Counted from the stretch's first letter, positions 43,980 through 52,414 are shown. The stretch is 64,000 bases of DNA from Bacteroidota bacterium (GCA_023386555.1 JAEWJK010000004.1:156047-220046); one strand, 5' to 3'. Notes: generated from the letters alone by a model not told the origin. Translations and numbers: made by a program.

Positions 43980-44342
43980 ATGATAACACACTTAACAGAT
44001 TACCCTTCCAATGTTGTAGCGTTTCGTGCTACAGGAGAAGTGACCAAAGAAGATTACGATAAAATAGTAATACCTGCTATTGATGCTTTAGTAACTAAAC
44101 AGGACTCCATTAATTTCTTATTGATCGTGGATACTGCCATGAAAAACTTTACGATCGGTGCATTATTAAAAGACCTTGGTGTTGGGCTGAAACACTTCAC
44201 CAAATGGCATAAAATGGCTATCGTTTCTGAAGAAGCAGGTGTTATTAAGTTCACAGATTATTTCAGTTACATAGCTCCTGGTGAGGCCAAAGGATTTGAT
44301 CATTCACAATTAGAAGAAGCAAAACAATGGGTAAGTAGCTGA
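43980..44342 (+). CDS. SpoIIAA-like (STAS/SEC14-fold) protein
   Basis: 120 residues. The fold pattern NVVAFRATGEVTKEDYDKIV with NFLLIVDTAMKNFTIGALLK and HKMAIVSEEAGVIKFTDYFS is that of the SpoIIAA-like family (PF11964). It resembles anti-sigma-factor antagonists but lacks an obvious phosphorylatable Ser, so a regulatory role is only a guess. Start ATG at 43980, divergent from the phosphatase gene. Confidence 0.8.
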   Translation: MITHLTDYPSNVVAFRATGEVTKEDYDKIVIPAIDALVTKQDSINFLLIVDTAMKNFTIGALLKDLGVGLKHFTKWHKMAIVSEEAGVIKFTDYFSYIAPGEAKGFDHSQLEEAKQWVSS

Positions 44343-44479
44343 TATTTATACTTTTTGCCTTCAAAACCTTACTGCCATTGCTTTTAGGGGTGAATATCCT
44401 CAATTGTTTAAAGGTAGATTTGCTAAAAAGCTGCCATGTTGTTTTCTTTGCCTCGGTTTTGATGCTCAGCGAACAAGAA

Positions 44480-44530
44480 GTACAAGTGAGTGACACAACG
44501 AAGATTGATTGAAATACCACCGCTGGCATC
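44480..44530 (+). repeat. dispersed intergenic repeat, copy 9
   Basis: GTACAAGTGAGTGACACAAC then GAAGATTGATTGAAA, then CGCTGGCATC. It lies upstream of the E2 gene, with its 3' block 20 bases before the E2 ATG. Confidence 0.9.
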
Positions 44531-44549
44531 ATAAAAATAAACGATCTAT

Positions 44550-45893
44550 ATGGCCATAGCTGAACTGGTGATGCCTAAAATGGGCGAAAGTATAATGGAA
44601 GCTACCGTGCTTAAATGGCACAAAAAAGTTGGTGACCAGGTTAAACAGGATGAGACGGTTCTTGAAATTGCAACAGATAAAGTTGACAGTGAAGTACCAT
44701 CTACTACTGAAGGAACCATTACTGAAATTCTCTTCAAAGAAAATGATGTTGTTCCTATCGGTACTGTCATCGCAAGAGTTGAAACGGGTGGACAATCTGC
44801 AATTGCGGCACCACAAACCACACAACAAAAACCGGCACAGGCTCCTCAGCCAGATAAAACGGTAGAAGAAGTTCCGTTTGTGCCACAACAACAAACCATA
44901 GCACCAAAGTCAGGTGGAGCTAACAGGTTCTACTCTCCTCTTGTATTAAATATTGCGAACAGCGAAGGCATTTCAATGTCGGAACTGGAAAATATTCCGG
45001 GTACAGGTAATGAAGGAAGGGTTTCTAAGAAAGATATCCTGCAATATGTAGCTGATAAAAAAGCAGGCAAGACAAGTACGAAGTCAGAGGTACGAGATAC
45101 GAAGGAGGAACAATCAACACCTGCAACTCAACAACAAACGGCCACTACTCAACAACCAACTGCATCTACGCAATATCCTTCAGGTAATGTTGAGATCATT
45201 GAGATGGATAGAATGCGTAAGCTGATAGCCAAACACATGGTTGACAGCAAGCATACTTCACCACACGTAACAAGCTTTACCGAAGCTGATGTTACCAATA
45301 TGGTATTGTGGAGGGAGAAAGTAAAGAAGACATTTGAAAAACAGGAAGGCACCAAGATAACCTTCACGCCTATTTTTATTGAATGTATTGTAAGAGTGAT
45401 CAAACGTCACCCAATGATCAATGCTTCTGTTGATGGTGATAAGATCATTATTAAGAAAGATATCAATATTGGTATGGCTACTGCTTTACCAAGTGGTAAC
45501 CTGATCGTTCCGGTTATTAAGAATGCTGATATGCTGAATCTTGTTGGTTTAAGCAGATCAGTAAATGGTTTGGCTGAAAATGCAAGAAACAACAAACTAA
45601 AACCAGACGATACAACAGGTGGCACTTTCACATTAACGAATGTGGGTACATTTGGAAGTTTGATGGGTACACCGATCATTAATCAACCTCAGGTAGCAAT
45701 TCTTGCTGTAGGAGCAATTAAAAAACGTCCGGTAGTAATTGAAACTCCACAGGGTGATACTATCGGTATTCGTCACATGATGTACATAAGCATGAGCTAC
45801 GATCATAGAATTGTAGATGGAAGTTTAGGAGCATCATTCTTAACAGAGGTAGCAAAGGAATTAGAAAAATGGGATCCAAACAGAACATGGTAA
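44550..45893 (+). CDS. 2-oxo acid dehydrogenase E2 (dihydrolipoyl acyltransferase)
   Basis: 447 residues. Lipoyl domain at 1-80 with the lipoyl Lys in EIATDKVDSEVPS, an E1/E3-binding domain near 129-175 (SPLVLNIANSEGISMSELEN then GTGNEGRVSKKDIL) and the acyltransferase core near 215-447 with the active-site YDHRIVDG. MAELVMPKMGESIMEATVLK-type N-termini point to the branched-chain rather than pyruvate class, though this is not decisive. The linker (residues ~175-210) is encoded partly by simple-word DNA. A DUF2490 gene overlaps its stop; lpdA (E3) is 0.9 kb downstream. Confidence 0.9.
   Translation: MAIAELVMPKMGESIMEATVLKWHKKVGDQVKQDETVLEIATDKVDSEVPSTTEGTITEILFKENDVVPIGTVIARVETGGQSAIAAPQTTQQKPAQAPQPDKTVEEVPFVPQQQTIAPKSGGANRFYSPLVLNIANSEGISMSELENIPGTGNEGRVSKKDILQYVADKKAGKTSTKSEVRDTKEEQSTPATQQQTATTQQPTASTQYPSGNVEIIEMDRMRKLIAKHMVDSKHTSPHVTSFTEADVTNMVLWREKVKKTFEKQEGTKITFTPIFIECIVRVIKRHPMINASVDGDKIIIKKDINIGMATALPSGNLIVPVIKNADMLNLVGLSRSVNGLAENARNNKLKPDDTTGGTFTLTNVGTFGSLMGTPIINQPQVAILAVGAIKKRPVVIETPQGDTIGIRHMMYISMSYDHRIVDGSLGASFLTEVAKELEKWDPNRTW
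45071..45108 (+). repeat. simple-word repeat inside the E2 linker
   Basis: GACAAGTACGAAGTCAGAGG, then TACGAGATACGAAGGAGG. The iterated TACGA(A/G)(G/A) words resemble intergenic tracts in Bacteroidota. They are read in frame as TSTKSEVRDTKEE. Confidence 0.4.
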
Positions 45894-46624
45894 TGATGAG
45901 AAAGAACAATTTATATAAAGCCATCATCTTTTCGATGGCTTTGTTTTTATTCAATAGCAGCAGTGCTCAAACACCAGGATTGGGTACGTGGAACTTGATA
46001 AACTTCAGTAAAGATTTCGACAGCAAATGGACTTCATTCTTCGAGGCTCAGATAAGAAGTCAACAGATGTACAACAACTTTTTCTACCATGAATATAAAG
46101 GTGGATTTGGTTATAATGTGGCAAAGAACTTCAATGTTACATTGGCTGCCGGTCAGTATGTTTATTATACTCCTGTTGGGAATTTAAAATCAGTTACCAG
46201 CAGTGAATTTCGTTTGTTTCAGCAATTTACACTGAAGGGAAATGTCGGAAGAGTAAAGGTGGATCATCGTTTCAGGGTAGAACAAAGATGGACGGCAGAA
46301 GAATACAGGAACCGTTATCGTTACAGACTCAGTGCAACCATTCCTGTTAACAAAAAAGAAGTGGAGAAAGGTGCTTTTTACTTTAATATCTCTGATGAGA
46401 TATTCTTAACTAATACAAAATCGCATTTTGAGCGAAATCGATTGTTTGGTGCCATTGGTTACCAGTTCACAGACATTTTTGCCTTTCAAACAGGTATCAT
46501 GCATCAATATGATTATCGCAATTCAGGTGCTGTAACTCTCAAAGATTATTTCCACACGTCATTACTCTTCAGTTTTGAGGGAAGAAAAACAAAAAGCCGT
46601 GAACATCCTGATACAAGAGATTGA
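45893..46624 (+). CDS. DUF2490 outer-membrane-type protein
   Basis: 243 residues from the ATG at 45893, which overlaps the E2 stop (TAATG). Signal peptide (KAIIFSMALFLFNSSSAQ). The rest is beta-rich with aromatic ends: LINFSKDFDSKWTSFFEAQI, GGFGYNVAKNFNVTLAAGQY, RFRVEQRWTAEEYRNRYRYR, typical of the DUF2490 outer-membrane beta-barrel-like family. Function unknown. A terminator-like hairpin sits in its first codons, which may limit transcription entering from E2. Confidence 0.8.
   Translation: MMRKNNLYKAIIFSMALFLFNSSSAQTPGLGTWNLINFSKDFDSKWTSFFEAQIRSQQMYNNFFYHEYKGGFGYNVAKNFNVTLAAGQYVYYTPVGNLKSVTSSEFRLFQQFTLKGNVGRVKVDHRFRVEQRWTAEEYRNRYRYRLSATIPVNKKEVEKGAFYFNISDEIFLTNTKSHFERNRLFGAIGYQFTDIFAFQTGIMHQYDYRNSGAVTLKDYFHTSLLFSFEGRKTKSREHPDTRD
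45917..45948 (+). terminator. terminator-like hairpin inside the DUF2490 start
   Basis: Perfect 9-bp stem AAAGCCATC/GATGGCTTT with loop ATCTTTTC, followed by GTTTTTATT. It lies 24 bases after the E2 stop, inside the signal-peptide codons of the next gene. Confidence 0.55.
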
Positions 46625-46680
46625 TATTCCTCTATTTTTCTGTTTGGCTATTTGAGAGTATTTTTGCCACCTCTAAAAAC

Positions 46681-46745
46681 AAGTCAGTAAGTCACAAGTC
46701 AATAAGACAAAACATTCAAAATGACTTATTGACCATTGACTAAAT
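46681..46745 (+). repeat. degenerate simple-word repeat before lpdA
   Basis: AAGTCAGTAAGTCACAAGTC, AATAAGACAAAACATTCA and then AATGACTTATTGACC, ATTGACTAAATGACTC. The words AAGTCA, AATGACT and TTGACT iterate. The tract fills the spacer and reaches the possible first ATG (46744) of lpdA. Confidence 0.5.
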
Positions 46746-46761
46746 GACTCAAATTAATTAT

Positions 46762-48171
46762 ATGGCTTACGACGTAATTGTTATCGGTAGTGGTCCTGGT
46801 GGTTATCCTGCTGCTATTCGTGCTTCTCAGCTTGGCTTTAAAGTAGCGATCATAGAAAAAGAAAGTCTTGGTGGAATTTGTTTGAACTGGGGTTGTATTC
46901 CTACCAAAGCTTTGCTGAAGTCTGCACAGGTGTATGAATATGCAAAACATGGCAGCAACTATGGAATTAATATCAGTGGAGCACAGGCAGATTTTGGTGC
47001 TGTTATCAAACGTAGCCGTGGTGTGGCTGATAAGATGAGCAAAGGTGTTCAGTTCCTGATGAAGAAGAACAAGATCGATGTGATAATGGGTTATGGAAGG
47101 ATCAAAGCGAAAGGCCAGGTTGAGGTGACTTCACAAGACGGACAAAAACAAATTGTTGAAGCTAAGAACATTATTATAGCAACAGGTGGAAGAGCAAGAC
47201 AATTGCCGAATCTTCCGATCGATGGTAAGAAGATCATCGGTTACCGTGAAGCAATGGTGTTACCTGAAATGCCTAAATCTATGATTGTTGTCGGTAGTGG
47301 AGCCATCGGTGTTGAGTTTGCCTACTTCTATAACAGCATGGGAACAAAAGTTACCATCGTTGAGTTTATGCCGAAGATCGTTCCTGTTGAAGACGATGAT
47401 ATCTCTAAAGAACTGGAAAAACAGTACAAGAAGCAGGGCATTGAGATCATGACCAATGCATCTGTGGAGAAAGTTGAATCAGCCGGCAATGGTGTAAAAG
47501 CTACTGTGAAAAAACAGGATGGCAGCATGGTTACATTAGAAGCTGATATTGTATTGAGTGCTGTTGGTGTGGTTGCTAACGTAGAAGATCTTGGTTTGGA
47601 ACAAATGGGTATTAAGACTGAAAAAGGAAAGATCGTTATTGATAAATACTGTCAAACATCTGTACAAGGTATTTATGCCATTGGTGATTGTGTTCCAAAT
47701 CATGCATTGGCGCATAAAGCATCTAAAGAAGGAATTCTGGCTGCAGAACATATTGCTTTCAACGAAAAGAAATTCAATCACCAGCCAGAGCCTATGGATT
47801 TTGGCAATATTCCAGGTTGTACTTATTGCTCACCTGAGATCGCTTCCGTTGGTATGACGGAAAAAGCAGCAAAAGATGCAGGGTATGAAATTAAGGTTGG
47901 TAAGTTTCCTTTCATGGCTTCCGGTAAAGCAAGTGCTTCAGGTGCAACCGAAGGCTTTGTAAAAGTGATCTATGATGCGAAATACGGTGAGTTTTTAGGC
48001 TGTCACATGATCGGTAATAATGTTACTGAGATGATCGCTGAAGCTGTAGTAGCCAGAAAACTGGAAACCACTGCCCATGAGATTTTGAATGCAGTACACC
48101 CTCACCCTACTATGAGTGAAGCGTTGAAAGAAGCTACTGCTGTGGCTTATGGTGAGGCGATAGATATATAA
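46762..48171 (+). CDS. lpdA: dihydrolipoyl dehydrogenase (E3)
   Basis: 469 residues from the ATG at 46762 (MAYDVIVIGSGPGG), the usual family start; the ATG at 46744 would add six residues read from repeat DNA. FAD-binding VIVIGSGPGGYPAAIRASQL, the redox disulfide GGICLNWGCIPTK, NAD-binding VGSGAIGVEFAYFYNSMG near 175 and the C-terminal catalytic HPHPTMSEAL are intact. It reoxidises the dihydrolipoyl group of E2 using NAD. It is the E3 for the E2 encoded 0.9 kb upstream and probably also for the pyruvate complex. Confidence 0.95.
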   Translation: MAYDVIVIGSGPGGYPAAIRASQLGFKVAIIEKESLGGICLNWGCIPTKALLKSAQVYEYAKHGSNYGINISGAQADFGAVIKRSRGVADKMSKGVQFLMKKNKIDVIMGYGRIKAKGQVEVTSQDGQKQIVEAKNIIIATGGRARQLPNLPIDGKKIIGYREAMVLPEMPKSMIVVGSGAIGVEFAYFYNSMGTKVTIVEFMPKIVPVEDDDISKELEKQYKKQGIEIMTNASVEKVESAGNGVKATVKKQDGSMVTLEADIVLSAVGVVANVEDLGLEQMGIKTEKGKIVIDKYCQTSVQGIYAIGDCVPNHALAHKASKEGILAAEHIAFNEKKFNHQPEPMDFGNIPGCTYCSPEIASVGMTEKAAKDAGYEIKVGKFPFMASGKASASGATEGFVKVIYDAKYGEFLGCHMIGNNVTEMIAEAVVARKLETTAHEILNAVHPHPTMSEALKEATAVAYGEAIDI

Positions 48172-48197
48172 CACACTAATTACACTAATAAAATCTA
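48165..48197 (+). repeat. degenerate simple-word repeat after lpdA
   Basis: ATATAACACACTAATTACAC then TAATAAAATCTAATG. It is a short iteration of the word CTAAT/TAATA between the lpdA stop and the terminator. Confidence 0.35.
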
Positions 48198-48210
48198 ATG
48201 GGTGTTAATG

Positions 48211-48237
48211 AAAAGGACTACGATTGTAGTCCTTTTT
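48211..48237 (+). terminator. intrinsic terminator after lpdA
   Basis: AAAAGGACTAC, loop GATT, GTAGTCCTTTTT: an 11-bp stem with a T run. It also faces the YdeI-type gene, so it is bidirectional. Confidence 0.9.
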
Positions 48238-48246
48238 GTGAGATTT

Positions 48247-48858
48247 TTATTTCTTCTCATACTTCCAATTCCTACTTTTCCCCTCAGCCATCATTTCAAC
48301 AGCCTGCTCTAGTCGTTTCTCTCTTGTTGCTTCTGTTTTAGCTTCAGTGATCCACTGTATATATTCCTTTCTGTGCGAATTACTGAAAGCATCAAATGTT
48401 GCTTTAGCTGCCTTATTGCGTTTTAATGCAGTAATCATCTCTGCCGGAACTTCAATAGGAGCAGCCGCAGATTTTTTCTTTGGTGGAAGTTTGACTCCTT
48501 CTTCATTTAACTGCATAGCTTCTTGAATATAAGCTGTCAATTGTTTATTTGAAGGGAGATCTTTTAATGAAGTTAGTTTACCTAAGTGACCCATGGCTAC
48601 TTCAGATTTTGCCATCTCCATCAGGTCTTTATCTTTCATCAAGGCAGCTTTCCAGAAACCGAATACAGCATGTTGCTTAAAAGAAGCCATGTGGCACATT
48701 GGCCCTTTATAATCAAAGAATGGCATACCCCATTTTACTTTTTCTTCAACTTCCGGACAAGCTTTGTGAACCAGTTCTCGCAGATGAGTGAGAATTGGCT
48801 GGGCAAAAGGCTGAGCTTTATGAATGTATTCGTCGATCTTTTTCTCTTTGGTTGCCAT
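48247..48858 (-). CDS. YdeI/OmpD-associated family protein with DUF1801 domain
   Basis: 203 residues. An N-terminal DUF1801-like part (QPILTHLRELVHKACPEVEE, then VKWGMPFFDYKG) and a C-terminal OmpdA-like part (VPAEMITALKRNKAAKATFD, SHRKEYIQWITEAKTEATRE) make the YdeI type. Function uncertain; members are linked to stress or antimicrobial peptide tolerance in other bacteria. Start ATG at 48858. Confidence 0.82.
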   Translation of the reverse strand: MATKEKKIDEYIHKAQPFAQPILTHLRELVHKACPEVEEKVKWGMPFFDYKGPMCHMASFKQHAVFGFWKAALMKDKDLMEMAKSEVAMGHLGKLTSLKDLPSNKQLTAYIQEAMQLNEEGVKLPPKKKSAAAPIEVPAEMITALKRNKAAKATFDAFSNSHRKEYIQWITEAKTEATREKRLEQAVEMMAEGKSRNWKYEKK

Positions 48859-48957
48859 GGCTTTTGATTTTCAGACATCAAAATATAAAAAATACTGTAC
48901 CTGTAAAACTTTGATGAGTGGAACCTATGATTTAATGTTTTCGTTTAATTTTAATCC

Positions 48958-49479
48958 ATGAAAACAATCCTACGTTCATTATTGCTGTGCTGTATCGTTA
49001 CATCTTCATTTACTGTGCAGGCACAATCTAAAACAACAACCATCATCGTTGTTCGCCATGCAGAAAAACAAGTGGTAACTGTTGATGATCCTCAAATGAA
49101 AGCTGATCCGCCACTTTCTATTGAAGGGAAAACAAGGTCGGAAAATCTTGTAACAGCATTAAAAGAGTTTACACCTGCAGCGGTTTTCTCTACTAATTAT
49201 GATAGAACGAGAACTACTGTTACACCTGTTGCAAAGAAACTTGGCCTGGACATTCAATTGTATGATGCAAGAAACCAACAGGCATTTGCAGACAAATTAA
49301 AAGCAATGGAGGGAAGCACTATTTTGGTAGCCGGACATTCAAACACAGTTCCCAGATTAGTGAATTTGTTGATTGGCGATAATTCAAAATACGCAGATCT
49401 TGATGAGTCTGTTTATAATAAAATTTTCATAGTAAGAATTACTGATGGAGTACCCACGGTTGAAATAAGAGAATACTAA
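48958..49479 (+). CDS. secreted histidine-phosphatase family protein
   Basis: 173 residues. A signal peptide (LRSLLLCCIVTSSFTVQAQS) precedes IIVVRHAEKQ, the phosphohistidine motif RHxE, and the second His in VAGHSNTVPRL. The branch is the SixA/phosphoglycerate-mutase-like superfamily. As a secreted form it may be a phosphatase of unknown substrate. It ends in a terminator. Confidence 0.83.
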   Translation: MKTILRSLLLCCIVTSSFTVQAQSKTTTIIVVRHAEKQVVTVDDPQMKADPPLSIEGKTRSENLVTALKEFTPAAVFSTNYDRTRTTVTPVAKKLGLDIQLYDARNQQAFADKLKAMEGSTILVAGHSNTVPRLVNLLIGDNSKYADLDESVYNKIFIVRITDGVPTVEIREY

Positions 49480-49483
49480 AAAA

Positions 49484-49510
49484 GAAAAGTCCCGGTAACG
49501 GGACTTTTTC
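49484..49510. terminator. bidirectional terminator
   Basis: AAAAGTCCCG, loop GTAA, CGGGACTTTTT. It lies between the histidine phosphatase and DUF4197 genes, which converge. Confidence 0.9.
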
Positions 49511-49525
49511 AATTTCTATAAACGA

Positions 49526-50230
49526 TTATCCTTGCTGTGCTAAGGAACTTCCGAAAACCTTTCGCAATATTTCCGTAACTCTTGCTGCAGGTTCTGTTCT
49601 TATTTTTATTTCCTCGTTCTTCAATTCATGAAATAAAGCATCAATTGCTCTGTTTGTTACATAAGCACTTAAATCTGTTGTTACAGGCTTATTAGATATC
49701 TTATTATACAAGCTAAATACTTCTGACCAATACTGCGTTGCCTGTGTTTTAGCCAGGGCATTATTAATTACCGGTTGAAATGTACTGAACAACCTCTGTG
49801 TAGTAACCTGACGGAAAAATGCAGTTGCTGCAGTATCTCCGCTTCTCAATATTCTAACAGCATCCTGTATCGTCATTTGCCTGATAGCATCAACGAAAAT
49901 AGCCCCGGCTGATTTTGCTGCTTCTTCTGCTGCCCTATTCATTGCAAGAATGGCTTTATCAACTGTAGCTCCAAGTCCTACTGCTCTCAATGCACTTTCT
50001 ACTTTCTGTGCTTCAGCCGGCATCCATATTTTGTGTAATGAGTTGTTGAAAAATCCATCCACAACAGACAATTTGCTACTGCTACTTTGTGATCCGATGA
50101 TCAATGCTTCTTTTAAACCGGAAGCTATTTCTGACTGTGTTAATCCACTATTATTTAATACACTGTTCATGGTGCTGCAACTACTGGCCAGAAGCATGAA
50201 AGGAAAAGCAATGAGTAAAAGCTTCTTCAT
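49526..50230 (-). CDS. DUF4197 lipoprotein, paralogue A
   Basis: 234 residues. Lipobox signal (LLIAFPFMLLASSC, Cys near 18). The DUF4197 core starts SEIASGLKEALIIGSQSSSS, then KLSVVDGFFNNSLHKIWMPA and AILAMNRAAEEAAKSAGAIF, ending ATQYWSEVFSLYNKISNKPV. Function unknown; a periplasmic helical protein. It is the partner of the next gene (paralogues, about half identical by eye). Confidence 0.85.
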   Translation of the reverse strand: MKKLLLIAFPFMLLASSCSTMNSVLNNSGLTQSEIASGLKEALIIGSQSSSSKLSVVDGFFNNSLHKIWMPAEAQKVESALRAVGLGATVDKAILAMNRAAEEAAKSAGAIFVDAIRQMTIQDAVRILRSGDTAATAFFRQVTTQRLFSTFQPVINNALAKTQATQYWSEVFSLYNKISNKPVTTDLSAYVTNRAIDALFHELKNEEIKIRTEPAARVTEILRKVFGSSLAQQG

Positions 50231-50348
50231 AATAATTATTTTTCCTATTGACTTTAAAATCTATGCCAGATTAAAAAGTTGGAGTGTTAATTAGCATCTT
50301 TAAGAAGTTTTGTGGTGCTGAATTCTTAATGTCTGGATTATTTCAAAT

Positions 50349-50376
50349 AAGAAAGCCTGGGCTATGCCAGGCTTCA
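50349..50376 (-). terminator. probable terminator after DUF4197 paralogue B
   Basis: Stem AAGCCTGG/CCAGGCTT, loop GCTATG or its complement; only a weak T run on the minus strand. It lies downstream of the gene ending at 50400. Confidence 0.5.
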
Positions 50377-50399
50377 AACTAAAAACTATAGATAATAGC

Positions 50400-51146
50400 C
50401 TATTTCCCGAATACTTTCTTTAAAATATCACTGGTTCTAGCAACAGGGTCTTTGCGGATCTTCATTTCTTCCTGTGCTACCTGGTAAAAAATTCCGAACA
50501 AAGCCTTTTCTGTTACGTAAGCTGCGAGATCAGTATTCACTTTGTCTTTACTGAATTTATTATAGCTGGAGAAAAGTGTATTCCAATGCTTACTAGCATT
50601 TGTTTTTTGCAAGGAGCTTTCAATTACCGGACGAAAAGCCTCAGTTAAAGATGCAGTTGTTTTTTCCCTGAGATATTTTGTTGCTGAAGAATCACCTCCT
50701 TTTAAAATTCCCCAGGCATCCTGTATAGTCATTCCTTTAATGGCATTTACAAAGATCGGAGCTGCATCTTTTGCAGCATCTTCAGCAGCACGGTTCATGG
50801 AAAGAATAGCATTATCAACCTGTTTACCTAAACCGAATTTTCGTAATGTACTCTCTACTTTTTTAGCTTCTTCAGGCATTATCACCTTAATTACCGCATC
50901 ACGAAAAAATCCATCGGTTGCAGAAAGCTTTTGAGTACTTCTTGCAGTTCCGGTTTCAAGTGCTTCTTTCAATCCAGATATCACATCATTGGTGGTTAAA
51001 GAATCTTTACTTGTACCGGAGATCATTTTATTTATTGTTCCGGATGAATCTTTGGATGCAACTTTCTTCATCAATCCCTTTAAGCCCTGGGCATTTAATA
51101 TAATTCCGATAAGGAGAAATGAAAGGAGAAATACTGATCTTTTCAT
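50400..51146 (-). CDS. DUF4197 secreted protein, paralogue B
   Basis: 248 residues. Signal peptide (SVFLLSFLLIGIILNAQ). The core NDVISGLKEALETGTARSTQ, then KLSATDGFFRDAVIKVIMPE, AILSMNRAAEDAAKDAAPIF and TIQDAWGILKGGDSSATKYL repeats the paralogue A pattern. Both keep the AMNRAAE/SMNRAAE motif. A signal peptide replaces the lipobox of paralogue A, so the two differ in anchoring. Each may be transcribed alone, since a hairpin separates them. Confidence 0.85.
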   Translation of the reverse strand: MKRSVFLLSFLLIGIILNAQGLKGLMKKVASKDSSGTINKMISGTSKDSLTTNDVISGLKEALETGTARSTQKLSATDGFFRDAVIKVIMPEEAKKVESTLRKFGLGKQVDNAILSMNRAAEDAAKDAAPIFVNAIKGMTIQDAWGILKGGDSSATKYLREKTTASLTEAFRPVIESSLQKTNASKHWNTLFSSYNKFSKDKVNTDLAAYVTEKALFGIFYQVAQEEMKIRKDPVARTSDILKKVFGK

Positions 51147-51220
51147 ACGATGTGTTGAAGTTCAAATATAGTAGAGAGAAATGGTAAGGTGTGGTTAAAA
51201 AGATGCCATAATCTTTAAAA

Positions 51221-51250
51221 GTACAAGTGAGTGACACAAGGAACGTTGCC
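51221..51250 (+). repeat. dispersed intergenic repeat, copy 10
   Basis: GTACAAGTGAGTGACACAAG, then GAACGTTGCC. It lacks the usual 3' block and runs into an in-frame reading of the next gene. Confidence 0.8.
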
Positions 51251-51292
51251 ATGAAAACTAAAGTTGGTATCAAAAAATTTTACTTTCGTTGT

Positions 51293-52414
51293 ATGCAACT
51301 ATCAGTTTGGGAGAAAGAAACATTTTTTGACAAACAAGACATCATTATTGTTGGCAGTGGATTAGTGGGTTTATGGAGTGCATTAGAATTAAAAACAAAA
51401 AACCCGGCACTAAAGATAACTATACTTGAAAGAGGTTTTATACCAAGCGGTGCTTCTACAAGAAATGCCGGCTTTGCATGTTTTGGCAGTCCGTCAGAAT
51501 TAATTCACGATAGAAATATTTTAGGTGAAGATAAAATGTGGAGCATCGTTGAATTGCGATACAAGGGTATGGAAAAGATGATTCGCATTTTGAAAGATGA
51601 CATCATTGATTTTGACAGATGTGGTGGCTATGAAGTATATAATTCAAGAACACTCACAAATGACCTTGCTGAAAATGTTGTTTGGCTTAATAAAGGCCTG
51701 AAGGAGATTACAGGGAATGATTCGTGCTTTAGTTGGAGCAATGAAAAACTTAGTCTGTTTGGATTTTCAGGCTTTAGTTCGATGATAGAAAATAAACTGG
51801 AAGGTTATGTTCACAGTGGGAAACTAGTTCAATTATTATTAAAAAAGGTACAATCATTAGGTGTACAGGTTTTTACCAATGCAATGGTTACAGGATGGAA
51901 TAAAGCAAATCATGAAATAGAAGTTGATACTTCAAGTTCAGTAAAATTTGCAACCAATCAATTACTGGTTTGCACCAATGCATTTACTTCAGATCTATTA
52001 CCAGAAAAGATAATACCGGCAAGAGGCCAGGTAATTTTAACTGCACCAATCGAAGGATTGAAGATGAAAGGCACATTTCATTACGAAGAAGGCTTTTATT
52101 ATTTCAGAAACCTTGGTAACAGGATATTATTAGGTGGAGCAAGAAATTGTTCGTTCGAAACTGAAACAACTACTGAAATGCAAACCAGTGAGGTGATACA
52201 ACAAAGACTGGAAGAATTCATTGCTGAACATTTGTTGCTTAATAAAGAATTTTTAATTGAACAAAGATGGAGTGGTATTATGGGTTTTACTGATGATAAA
52301 CAACCGTTGATAAAACGAATTGATGATAAGGTTTCAGTTGCTGTGTCATGCAATGGAATGGGTGTTGCTTTAGCTCCAGTAATTGCTCAAAAAGTTTGTG
52401 AAATGATAACCTGA
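51293..52414 (+). CDS. FAD-dependent oxidoreductase, DAO family
   Basis: 373 residues from the ATG at 51293 (MQLSVWEKETFFDKQDIIIV). In-frame starts further upstream, including a GTG at 51227 inside a dispersed repeat, are less likely. GSGLVGLWSALELKTKNPAL is the FAD fold; GFACFGSPSELIHDRN, QVILTAPIEGLK and the C-terminal QRWSGIMGFTDDKQPLIKRI show the DAO (glycine/D-amino-acid oxidase) family. The substrate is an amine or amino acid of unknown identity. It is followed by the cyclotransferase gene. Confidence 0.8.
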   Translation: MQLSVWEKETFFDKQDIIIVGSGLVGLWSALELKTKNPALKITILERGFIPSGASTRNAGFACFGSPSELIHDRNILGEDKMWSIVELRYKGMEKMIRILKDDIIDFDRCGGYEVYNSRTLTNDLAENVVWLNKGLKEITGNDSCFSWSNEKLSLFGFSGFSSMIENKLEGYVHSGKLVQLLLKKVQSLGVQVFTNAMVTGWNKANHEIEVDTSSSVKFATNQLLVCTNAFTSDLLPEKIIPARGQVILTAPIEGLKMKGTFHYEEGFYYFRNLGNRILLGGARNCSFETETTTEMQTSEVIQQRLEEFIAEHLLLNKEFLIEQRWSGIMGFTDDKQPLIKRIDDKVSVAVSCNGMGVALAPVIAQKVCEMIT

